Origin: Vibrio methylphosphonaticus
Lineage (GTDB): Bacteria; Pseudomonadota; Gammaproteobacteria; Enterobacterales; Vibrionaceae
Direction of reading: 5' to 3'
NCBI RefSeq assembly: GCF_023634655.1
Contig: NZ_JAMKMS010000003.1
Location: 62,001 to 126,000, forward strand
Length of the DNA: 64,000 nt
The position numbers and the translations under genes are program-made. Of this stretch, positions 28,301-35,548 are shown in pieces. The notes beneath the pieces were generated by a model. It made no database searches, was not told the DNA's origin, and saw nothing but the letters and a program-made list of their open reading frames with translations. Positions within the stretch are counted from its first letter, which is position 1, and every line of letters begins with the position of its first letter.

Positions 28301-31300
28301 TCAAGGACTTGAGCAGCACCCGTGCTCAACTTGCTATTCATGTAGTCCACGATTTCGCCTAAAGTGCGACACTCAGCAAGATCTTCTGGGTTTAACTCAG
28401 GCAATGTTGGTAATTGGTCTTGTACAGTGCCTAGAATTTCCACACGCTTGATAGAATCAATACCTAAGTCGGCTTCCATGTCCATCGCCAGATCCAACAT
28501 TTCAGTTGGGTAACCGGTTTTGTCAGCCACGACGTTTAGCATCGTTGATTGAACTTGGTCTGCGTTTAACCCATGGCTTGCTGCTGGCGCTGCTGCGACA
28601 GGTTGAGCGTTGCTCACACTAAGCTTGCTGTTCATGTAATCAACAATCTCGCCTAGCGTTCGGCACTCTGCAAGATCTTCTGGGTTTAGCTCTGGTAATG
28701 TTGGAAGCTCATCTTGTACTGTACCTAGAATCTCTACACGCTTGATAGAGTCAATGCCCAAGTCAGCTTCCATGTCCATAGCAAGGTCAAGCATCTCAGT
28801 TGGGTAGCCCGTTTTCTCTGCTACAACAGAAAGCATCGTGCTTTGAACAACGGTGGCGTCTAGGCCGCTTGCTGCAGTAACTGGCGTCGCGACTTCTGAT
28901 GTTGATTGGCTGATTACCGCTGGCAATTTGCTGTTCATATAATCAACAATTTCACCCAATGTACGACATTCAGCAAGATCTTCAGGATTTAACTCAGGTA
29001 GCGTTGGCAGTTCATCCTGCACGGTACCAAGAATTTCAACACGTTTAATCGAGTCGATACCAAGATCCGCTTCCATATCCATTTCTAGATCAAGCATTTC
29101 TGTTGGGTAACCCGTTTTCTCGGCGACGACTTCCAACATAGTTTGTTGAACAGCGGCAGCATCAAGACCGTTTGAGGCTGTTTCCGCCCCACCAGTAGAT
29201 GCTGAAGCAGTAAGTGCTGAAGCAGCCGTGACAGGCGCAGCAGAAGCCGCTGCCATTTTGCTGTTCATGTAAACAACAATCTCGCCTAAAGTGCGACACT
29301 CAGCGAGATCTTCAGGGTTTAGCTCTGGAAGATTTGGCATCTCATCTTGAACCGTACCAAGGATTTCCACACGTTTAATGGAGTCAATACCAAGATCCGC
29401 TTCCATGTCCATGTCTAAGTCGAGCATTTCTGTTGGGTAGCCCGTTTTCTCAGCAACCACCTCTAGCATCACTTTTTCTGCGTCTGCAGTGTGTACTGGA
29501 GCCGACGCTACTGGTGTGACAGGAGCAAGAGCAGGCGCTGCTGGTGCTGGTTTCGCGGCTTGAGCCTGTACAACTGGCGATTTAACCGGAGCCACTTGTT
29601 GTGGAGCAGCTTGAACAGGCTTTGATGTTGGCACGGCTTGCGCCACAGCTGGTGCTTGAGGTGCTGGCGCTGGCTGGATCGCAACCGTAGGCGTAGCGAC
29701 CGATGCTGGTTGCATCAACGGTGTTGCGGGCGTTGTTTGGCCTGTCAGCATAGTCAGCGCAGAATGATTACTGCTTGTTTGCTGTTGTAAATATTGCGCA
29801 TGCGCTTGAAGTGTTTGGGCTTGATGCTGATGGAACATGTCCATCGAACGTTGCAAGCTCTCAGGGATAGCAACGCCAGCGCTTGCCATTTTTGCTTGCT
29901 CAGACATTAGGGTGTTAAAGGTATCACCGTATTGTTGAGGAATCGCCAAGAACTGCTGGTGCACTTCTGCCGCTTGCTGTTGGGCATTGAAGAATGATTG
30001 TAATGACGACTCATCAACAGAAGTCACTGCCGTTGCAGACGGCAGAGTCTGGGTGGCTTGCACGGGTGCTACTGGCGCATTAACTGGCGCGGCAGACGGT
30101 CCTGCTACGGCAACCGGCACTTCTACCGGCACTTCTACAACTTCAGTTTTAATCACTTCTTTTTCCACGATCTTCTCAACTTCAACTTTGACTTCAACAA
30201 TCTCAGTTTTCTCTGTAACCGTACCCGCCGCCAAAGATGCATCCATCTTTTTGCGCGTTGCTGGGCTAATGTAGTTCGTTGCGTTTAGCTTAATATTCAT
30301 TGGCGACGTTGCTGCTGGCGCTGCAATCTCAGCTTGATACGGGTCAATGCTATCTAGCGTGACACCCGCAACACACAGCTGCATGGCGGCTAAACGTAAC
30401 TGCTGGTCACTATTACCTTTCGGGCTCGGGTTAAGACTGATTGTGCATAGCTCTTCACTCTTGTCTGCGAGCGTTTTCTCGACCAATTTTTGTAAAATAT
30501 TCTTTGGCCCAAACTCAACAAACACACGAGCACCCGCTTCATACATCGAATCAAGCTGCTCACTAAAGCGTACTGACTGCAACATGTGTTGCTTAAACGC
30601 TTTCTTAATTGCTTTGCTGTCTTTGCTGTGCAACTTACCGGTTGCATTTGAATACAGTGGTACTCCAGGCGCACCAAACGTCACCTTATCGATAGCAGAC
30701 GCAAATGGTTTTTGCGCATGAGCGACCAATGGGGTGTGGAACGCACCAGAAACAGGTAAAGCAATCGCTTTGAAGCCCTGCTCACTTAATGCTTGTGCCG
30801 CTTGTTGAGTGGTCGCGGTTGGGCCTGCGATAACCAGTTGTGTTGGCGCGTTGTAATTCGCAATGCTCACCCCTTCGAAAGCACTGATGCAGCTTTCAAC
30901 GGCAGATAACTTGTCTGCATCCAAAATAACCGCGTACATTGTTCCGCTGTCACCTTGCTCTGGCGTTGCTGCCATCGCGTCACCACGGGCAAAGGCTAGC
31001 TGGTAGTAATCGTCTTGCGAAATAACACCAGCAGCACATAAAGCGCTTAACTCACCAAAGCTATGACCCGCAACCATATCGGCCTTAAACCCAGCTTGCG
31101 TCAAAATATCAAATTGACCCATAGACACGGTACCAATCGCACTTTGTGCGTTAGCCGTATTGGTTAATAGTGCCTCTTGAGCCTTAGTAGCATCTGCCGT
31201 AAATGTTGGAATTGGGAACAGCACTTGCGACAACGCGGTCTTTTTATGCTGTCCAAAAACCTGATCGGCTTTTGCAAGCTGCTGGCGCATTTCTGGATAG

Positions 31301-33150
31301 TGACAGGCAAGCTCACGCCCCATATTAAGATATTGTGAACCTTGACCTGCAAATAGTGCCGCAACCTTACTCGCACCGTCGTCAGCCACTAATGCTGATT
31401 CACGGTAGCTAGTACCGTTTGGAAGCTGCCAGTGTGTTTTTGCTTGGCTCTCTGTCATAGAGATCGCTTGAGTAAGTTGAGCCTCTAGATCAGCAATGTC
31501 TGTGACAACTAAACCTAGTCGTGCATGGGAAGCGTTAAGCTCACGCAGGCCGTGTTGCTCGGCAAGCACATTCAGGTCAGCAGAGCTATCGGCAACGCTA
31601 TTAGAAACCTGCTTTAGTGTCGCAATTAGCGCCGCTTTTGATTCCGCACTGAATAATAGACTTTGTGGTACTTGGCGCTGACGGTATTTGTCACCGCGAG
31701 CATGTTCCTGTGTGTACTCTTCTAGGACCACATGGAAGTTTGTGCCGCCAAAACCAAACGAGCTAATACCCGCACGACGTGGCGTACCATCAACACGCTG
31801 CATCCATGGACGCGTTTGGGTATTGAGATAAAACGGTGAGTTTTCAATATCCAGCTTTGGATTCGGAGCCGAAACATTAATCGTTGGTGGCAATACTTTA
31901 TGATGCAGTGCGAGCGCGGCTTTAATTAAGCCGGCTGTACCCGCGGTTGATTTAGTATGACCAATTTGCGATTTTACCGAGCCAAGCGCGATGTGTTGTT
32001 TTTGCTCGTTGTCTTCACTAAATACCGAGTTTAAACCACCGAATTCAGCCACATCACCAGCGGCAGTACCCGTACCGTGAGCTTCAAGCAAACCCAACGT
32101 ATGAGGCGCAAAACCCGCATCGTCGTAGGCACGTTTTAGTGCTTTTGCTTGTCCTTCAGGACGAGGCGCATAAATACTTTTAAATTTACCATCAGAAGAA
32201 GAACCTACCCCTTTAATCACCGAGTAAATTCTGTCACCGTCACGCTCTGCATCTTCTAAACGCTTCAATGCAACCATGCCAATACCTTCACCGATCATCA
32301 TGCCTTTAGAATCGATGTCGAAAGGTTGAATGGTTTCGTTAGTGGTAAACGCAGGCGTTTTAGAAAAGCTCATGTACATCGTTGGCGAGTTATCAGTACA
32401 TACGCCACCTGTGATCATCATTTCACTGCGACCTTCAACCAGCTCGCTCAATGCCATACGCATGGCGGCAAGAGAGCCAGCACAAGCGGCATCAACCACA
32501 CAGTTAATACCACCAAGATCAAAACGGTTGGCAATACGACCAGAGATAACGTTGCCTAAAGAGCCTGGAAATGAATTCTCTTCCCAGTGAATATACTGGT
32601 CTTGGAATTTCTTGATCATCATTTCACTGTCTTCATCACTAATGCCGCTGCTCTTGAAGACTTTCTTTAGTACTGGGTATTGCAAACGAGCATTAAGGCT
32701 CTGTGCGATCTTCTGACCACCGCCAACACCTAGCGTGATGCCGATTTTGTCACGGTCATAACCATCTGGTAGCTTGGCATCTTCCAACACTTCCTTCGCG
32801 ACAATCAGTGACAGCAGCTGAGACGTGTCAGTCAGTTCTAAAATGTTTGGCGGAAGACCAAACTCCATTGGGTTAAAGTCCACCTCAGGAATAAAACCAC
32901 CGCGCTTACAGTACGACTTATCCGGTGTTGTTCTATCTGAGTCGTAGTAATCCTCTGGACGCCAGTGCGTGTCCGGCACCTCAGTAATCGCATCTATTTT
33001 CTCGCTGATCAAATCCCAAAATTTATTTAGGTAACGAGAATTAGCAAACATGCTTGCCATACCAACAATAGCGATAGGCATATCTTTAAGACGTTTATTC
33101 AGACGAGTATCGTCTATGGATTCAGGTGTCGTTGTTTCTGGTTGGCTCAT
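25399..33150 (-). CDS. pfaA: PfaA, PUFA synthase multidomain protein (KS-AT-5xACP-KR-DH)
   Basis: 2583 residues. Ketosynthase at about 25-480 (active Cys223 in DAACAGS). Malonyl-CoA acyltransferase at about 600-900 (GHSFGE near 697). A Pro/Ala/Gln-rich linker follows, then five near-identical acyl carrier domains at about 1215-1700, each with LGIDSIKR whose Ser receives phosphopantetheine from PfaE. Then comes a ketoreductase (LVTGGAKGV near 2006 and a Ser/Tyr region FSSAAGFYGNTGQSDYA), and a C-terminal hot-dog dehydratase-like domain (about 2300-2560). ATG at 33150 has GGAG 9 bases upstream. It is first in pfaABCD and divergent from pfaE. The architecture is that of EPA/DHA synthases; five ACPs is within the known range. 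Confidence 0.97.
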   Translation of the reverse strand: MSQPETTTPESIDDTRLNKRLKDMPIAIVGMASMFANSRYLNKFWDLISEKIDAITEVPDTHWRPEDYYDSDRTTPDKSYCKRGGFIPEVDFNPMEFGLPPNILELTDTSQLLSLIVAKEVLEDAKLPDGYDRDKIGITLGVGGGQKIAQSLNARLQYPVLKKVFKSSGISDEDSEMMIKKFQDQYIHWEENSFPGSLGNVISGRIANRFDLGGINCVVDAACAGSLAAMRMALSELVEGRSEMMITGGVCTDNSPTMYMSFSKTPAFTTNETIQPFDIDSKGMMIGEGIGMVALKRLEDAERDGDRIYSVIKGVGSSSDGKFKSIYAPRPEGQAKALKRAYDDAGFAPHTLGLLEAHGTGTAAGDVAEFGGLNSVFSEDNEQKQHIALGSVKSQIGHTKSTAGTAGLIKAALALHHKVLPPTINVSAPNPKLDIENSPFYLNTQTRPWMQRVDGTPRRAGISSFGFGGTNFHVVLEEYTQEHARGDKYRQRQVPQSLLFSAESKAALIATLKQVSNSVADSSADLNVLAEQHGLRELNASHARLGLVVTDIADLEAQLTQAISMTESQAKTHWQLPNGTSYRESALVADDGASKVAALFAGQGSQYLNMGRELACHYPEMRQQLAKADQVFGQHKKTALSQVLFPIPTFTADATKAQEALLTNTANAQSAIGTVSMGQFDILTQAGFKADMVAGHSFGELSALCAAGVISQDDYYQLAFARGDAMAATPEQGDSGTMYAVILDADKLSAVESCISAFEGVSIANYNAPTQLVIAGPTATTQQAAQALSEQGFKAIALPVSGAFHTPLVAHAQKPFASAIDKVTFGAPGVPLYSNATGKLHSKDSKAIKKAFKQHMLQSVRFSEQLDSMYEAGARVFVEFGPKNILQKLVEKTLADKSEELCTISLNPSPKGNSDQQLRLAAMQLCVAGVTLDSIDPYQAEIAAPAATSPMNIKLNATNYISPATRKKMDASLAAGTVTEKTEIVEVKVEVEKIVEKEVIKTEVVEVPVEVPVAVAGPSAAPVNAPVAPVQATQTLPSATAVTSVDESSLQSFFNAQQQAAEVHQQFLAIPQQYGDTFNTLMSEQAKMASAGVAIPESLQRSMDMFHQHQAQTLQAHAQYLQQQTSSNHSALTMLTGQTTPATPLMQPASVATPTVAIQPAPAPQAPAVAQAVPTSKPVQAAPQQVAPVKSPVVQAQAAKPAPAAPALAPVTPVASAPVHTADAEKVMLEVVAEKTGYPTEMLDLDMDMEADLGIDSIKRVEILGTVQDEMPNLPELNPEDLAECRTLGEIVVYMNSKMAAASAAPVTAASALTASASTGGAETASNGLDAAAVQQTMLEVVAEKTGYPTEMLDLEMDMEADLGIDSIKRVEILGTVQDELPTLPELNPEDLAECRTLGEIVDYMNSKLPAVISQSTSEVATPVTAASGLDATVVQSTMLSVVAEKTGYPTEMLDLAMDMEADLGIDSIKRVEILGTVQDELPTLPELNPEDLAECRTLGEIVDYMNSKLSVSNAQPVAAAPAASHGLNADQVQSTMLNVVADKTGYPTEMLDLAMDMEADLGIDSIKRVEILGTVQDQLPTLPELNPEDLAECRTLGEIVDYMNSKLSTGAAQVLEADVAAAPVVAESGLNAEHVQATMLDVVADKTGYPAEMLDLAMDMEADLGIDSIKRVEILGTVQDQLPNLPELNPEDLAECRTLGEIVAYMQSKLATTGNLAAAPVATSVVETQNVETPVMALPPHSEVALKKLPAADRLVDCFSKDACVVITDDGHNAGVLAEKLTANGIEVAVVRCPQSAASPLNSEVASYTLASVDDSGVSAVIGDIEADLNKSNKVIAGFVHLQATETTDNNASAINLSADAKASLTVAFLFAKHLKTQLNAVMGRSVFFTLSRIDGGFGYLDSDQLKVAELNQAALSGLTKTLSHEWSNVFCRSIDASKALDARHLGDAITAELFDIETDTVEIGLSEATKNESGRATLIATTPGSALVKNTAAQLTKNDKVLVTGGAKGVTFECALTLAKQCQSHFILAGRSKHITSDELPQWAKGKQPNELKPAAIAHLQASGDKPTPKKVDALLKPVLSSLEINASLAAFSQVGASAEYLSLDVSNRESVGKTLAAHSDITGLIHGAGVLADKHIQDKTLDELNMVYGTKVGGLEAVLAGLDSSKLKLIAMFSSAAGFYGNTGQSDYAMSNEILNKAALQLSARHLEAKVMSFNWGPWDGGMVNAALKKMFTERGVYVIPLQAGAELFSSQLLGETGIQLLVGTSMQGSDNKEAAVKKLSAESMHLAKSPLNTTITVTRSLDPKALPFIQDHCIAGNPVLPTVCAIQWMRETAQQQLGVSVSVHNYKLLKGVIFDTDEVQELTVTLSPLAKSSGRIKAMIHCQGRPQYQAELQVAEVQTASDVPSAFLKHFEASESGSVASKASLYSDGTLFHGPRLQGITSIERFDDTSLLARCQLPTIAESDCGAFIAKNGFSDSQPFAEDYLLQAMLVWARMKYGAASLPSAIGEFVCYQPLQAGDKGWLELDVIKSTARSLQANISLYHQDGRLSATMMGAKVTISKSLNDAFITKPTAEKELTS
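28030..29480 (-). repeat. Five tandem ACP-coding repeats inside pfaA
   Basis: Five copies of an acyl-carrier domain, about 300 bases apart, are centred near 28150, 28460, 28750, 29050 and 29390. The protein cores are almost identical (DMEADLGIDSIKRVEILG in all five). The DNA differs at many third-codon positions between copies, and the Ala/Val-rich linkers differ freely in sequence and length. Confidence 0.95.
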
Positions 33151-33262
33151 TTATGAGTCTCCACTGGAAATCACAGAGGGTGATGTCTGGTTTTGTGGCT
33201 GGGCTTTTGGGTGTAAGAACGAACAATCTAAGTTAGATTTGGAAAAGCACAGCCGAAAAGTT

Positions 33263-33285
33263 AGGTTGCTGAGTTTTGGCAACCT
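33263..33285. promoter_or_regulatory. Inverted repeat in the pfaA upstream region
   Basis: AGGTTGC (33263-33269) and GCAACCT (33279-33285) pair perfectly across 9 bases, about 115 bases before the pfaA start. It could be an mRNA leader hairpin or a protein-binding site. Confidence 0.45.
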
Positions 33286-33305
33286 GGTAGAAATTAGATT
33301 TGCAA

Positions 33306-33323
33306 AATGCAATAACTTGCATT
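33306..33323. promoter_or_regulatory. Second inverted repeat in the pfaA upstream region
   Basis: AATGCAA-TAAC-TTGCATT is a perfect 7-base palindrome with a 4-base centre, 20 bases beyond the previous repeat. The compact symmetry looks more like a dimer-binding operator than a terminator. Confidence 0.45.
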
Positions 33324-33494
33324 GGTAGAAATGATGTTTCATGCGCGATGTAAGCGCTCAAACGTTAGGGTGGTGTCCATTAAAATCCTGTTCAAATGAT
33401 GGCGACAAACACAGCTAACTTCGCCACGAAAACGAGTTATTTTGTCTAATGGAACAGCAGGCTACCGGACAGGGCTTTTTGTTACAATGCTCAT

Positions 33495-33523
33495 ACTGGT
33501 CACTACCATCTCTTCAGACCAGT
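33495..33523. promoter_or_regulatory. FadR-like inverted repeat between pfaA and pfaE
   Basis: ACTGGTC (33495-33501) and GACCAGT (33517-33523) are perfect inverted arms 15 bases apart. The minus-strand reading of the right arm, AACTGGTCTGAAGAGAT, keeps CTGGTC and several flanking positions of the E. coli FadR consensus. It is a candidate site for a fatty-acid-responsive regulator and not proven. Confidence 0.35.
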
Positions 33524-33830
33524 TGAAAATAGGCTTACTAACGAAATTTTGGCTCTCAACACCAATAACAACCTGATTAGTAAGGGTTTAGAGTAATTAC
33601 TTAGTGCTTTTACTCTACTTTGTGACAAAATGCGATCTAGCTATCATTTTCGCAACTTTCACAGATTAAACGTCGACACATCAAGGCTAACAGACTACAA
33701 ACGAGCAAATATCATTTAAATCTAAATCGGGTATAAAGGCATACTTTTTGACGATTCCACACTTGATTTTCCATGGATTCATAGTGGCAGAAAGGGTATG
33801 ATCTAGAGCGATTTTTGAGTGGCTAGGAGT

Positions 33831-34670
33831 ATGGTATTGAAGGCAGTTCAGCATGTCGATTTATGGATTTGTCCACTCGTAGAACTTAATCAAGACGCGG
33901 ATATAATTCGCGAACTGAAATCGTGGTTAAGCGATGATGAATTAAGAAAAGTCTCTCGCTTTCGTCAACCACAAGCCCAACTTACTGCACTCTATGTTCG
34001 CAGCATGTTACGAGGCATTTTATCTCGCTATTCACCTATTCAGCCCCAGCATTGGGTATTTGAGTACGGTGAAAAAGGTAAGCCTCGTCTAAGTAACTTG
34101 CAACGCACACAAACTGGGCTTGAATTTAACCTCAGCCATAGTAAAGATTACTTGCTCATCGCCGTTCTTCAATCCGACGATGAATCATTGATGCTCGGTA
34201 CAGATATCGAACATTCGCGAGAAAGCACAGATATTCACGCGATCATGACCCATTATTTCGCTGCACAAGAAATAAATGATCTCAATGTGTTACCTCTAGA
34301 AAAGCAACGAGATCGCTTTTTTGACCTTTGGGCGTTAAAAGAATCGTATATCAAAGCAACGGGGAAAGGTTTGGCGACCTCACTAAAACAGTTTTATTTT
34401 GATTTTAATCAGGCAACGCCTCACTGCGTCTCATTTGTAGATAATGACAACAAGTCAAATACAGCTAAGGATTTAGTCATTTCATATGACATCACGGTAC
34501 ACTTCACGCCTGAGCATCAAAAAAGTCACAAGAATGCCGCCGCCAACTGGCAAAGCTATTTGGGTCGGTTAGATGACCAATATCGAATCGCAGTCACATT
34601 AGGTGGAAGCGAACGGCAGATAGAATTAAAAGGGATGACATTCGATCCCTCTCAATTAGTGATCCGTTAG
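33831..34670 (+). CDS. pfaE: PfaE, Sfp-type 4'-phosphopantetheinyl transferase
   Basis: 279 residues from ATG 33831. PfaE attaches the phosphopantetheine arm of CoA to the ACP serines of PfaA. The Sfp/Gsp motifs are clear: LGTDIEHSRE (metal-binding Asp and Glu near 124-131) and FFDLWALKESYIKATGKGL (WxxKESxxK). The N-terminal substrate segment ...YGEKGKPRL...FNLSHSKDYLLIA is also present. Start is uncertain: a GTG at 33819, this ATG, and a TTG at 33837 are in frame. The TTG has the best spacing from AGGAG (7 bases), while the ATG is only 1 base from it. Divergent from pfaA, which supports a dedicated role. Confidence 0.93.
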   Translation: MVLKAVQHVDLWICPLVELNQDADIIRELKSWLSDDELRKVSRFRQPQAQLTALYVRSMLRGILSRYSPIQPQHWVFEYGEKGKPRLSNLQRTQTGLEFNLSHSKDYLLIAVLQSDDESLMLGTDIEHSRESTDIHAIMTHYFAAQEINDLNVLPLEKQRDRFFDLWALKESYIKATGKGLATSLKQFYFDFNQATPHCVSFVDNDNKSNTAKDLVISYDITVHFTPEHQKSHKNAAANWQSYLGRLDDQYRIAVTLGGSERQIELKGMTFDPSQLVIR

Positions 34671-34716
34671 CAATCAGTTAGTAATCGTCGCTTTCCTGAT
34701 ACAAATGCATGCTTAA

Positions 34717-35118
34717 CTAGCCATTTAGCATTGCAGTGAGCACCTCTTCAGGTACAGGTTGTAAACGTTTGTCTTTGTCCAAACACACCATTTCTATATC
34801 ACCGATAACTGCTGGTTTACTAGCACCTTCACGCCATACTTCCTGACGCCACAGTGTTTTATATTTCCCGTCCAACTCAAAAGACGTGCGAATATCACAG
34901 ATTTCAGCAAACTCAACGCCATCTTGGAAGGTCATGTTGGCTTTATAAACTGCAAACCCTAGCCCATGATCATTCCATAGCTCGGCCAGTTTATCGCTGC
35001 CGAGTACATGCTCACGCGCTCGCTCGAAGTATTTTAAAAAATTAGGGTGATAAACCACACCAGAATGGTCGGTATCTTCGTAGTAAATTTGAACCGGATG
35101 GTGATAAATCTTACTCAT
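34717..35118 (-). CDS. 4HBT-family acyl-CoA/acyl-ACP thioesterase (YbgC/Orf6-like)
   Basis: 133 residues from ATG 35118, a single hot-dog domain. The motif YYEDTDHSGVVYHPNFLKYFERAREH holds the catalytic Asp of the 4-hydroxybenzoyl-CoA thioesterase family, and the length is typical of YbgC-like enzymes. A GTG at 35160 would add 14 residues that do not look conserved. It converges on pfaE. A 4HBT thioesterase called Orf6 lies beside the pfa genes of Photobacterium profundum and raises fatty-acid output when expressed, so a link to PUFA release or editing is plausible. A general housekeeping thioesterase is the alternative. Confidence 0.85.
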   Translation of the reverse strand: MSKIYHHPVQIYYEDTDHSGVVYHPNFLKYFERAREHVLGSDKLAELWNDHGLGFAVYKANMTFQDGVEFAEICDIRTSFELDGKYKTLWRQEVWREGASKPAVIGDIEMVCLDKDKRLQPVPEEVLTAMLNG

Positions 35119-35383
35119 GCAATGGCGTTCTCTCGTCGAATCAATAAACGCGGTAAACACCGAACAAAAAGCAGCGATTCACTCAAAGAACAAGTAATTC
35201 GCGAATCTATACGATGAAAAGCCAACGTAGGCGATGCCGCACTTTACCCTACTTCTTTTTACTTCTTCAATGATTCAACCGAGCTGTGTACACTCATCAG
35301 ACCTCAGGACGAACCTGAACAACACCTAGCCAAGCGCTGTGAATAGCCACTGACATATGAAACAATCACTCTCTAAATAGAAA

Positions 35384-35411
35384 ATGGGACCTGATTTTAT
35401 TCAGATCCCAT
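35384..35411 (-). terminator. Probable terminator of the TTT transporter operon
   Basis: ATGGGA-x-CTGA and TCAG-x-TCCCAT form an interrupted stem with a 6-base loop. On the minus strand it is followed by TTTTCT. It lies about 140 bases after the tctA stop, which is rather far but no other candidate is nearer. Confidence 0.5.
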
Positions 35412-35507
35412 GACTGATGCTCTCTTTATTAACCCGGCGCTTCTATGTTTTATTTACTGCTTCTATATTTACTATAGCTTCGATCGAGTACATTATTTCG
35501 TTCTACT

Positions 35508-35545
35508 ACATTAACTAGAACGCATCACATTAACTAAAACGCATT
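35508..35545. repeat. 19-base tandem repeat at the tctA 3' end
   Basis: ACATTAACTAGAACGCATC (35508-35526) is followed by ACATTAACTAAAACGCATT (35527-35545) and a third partial ACATTA that reaches into the tctA stop. The two full copies differ at two positions. Confidence 0.8.
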
Positions 35546-35548
35546 ACA

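Larger units (their letters stand above)
33151..33830. promoter_or_regulatory. Divergent control region between pfaA and pfaE
   Basis: This 680-base gap holds no credible gene. It must carry the pfaA promoter (minus) and the pfaE promoter (plus). It contains three perfect inverted repeats, listed separately, and I cannot place -35/-10 boxes with confidence. Its length is unusual against the tightly packed operon and leaves room for a long pfaA leader. Confidence 0.6.
35119..35548. other. Intergenic stretch downstream of the tct operon
   Basis: No gene is supported here. It holds a terminator-like hairpin (35384-35411) and a 19-base tandem repeat (35508-35545) that runs up to the tctA stop. 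A related pair, GCTTCTATgTTTTATTTACT and GCTTCTATATTTACT, lies near 35440-35475. The right part is strongly AT-rich. Confidence 0.6.

Noticed and set aside
28030..29480. Five near-identical domains suspected as an assembly artefact
   Set aside because: The copies differ at many synonymous positions and in their linkers, and tandem ACPs are normal in PfaA.
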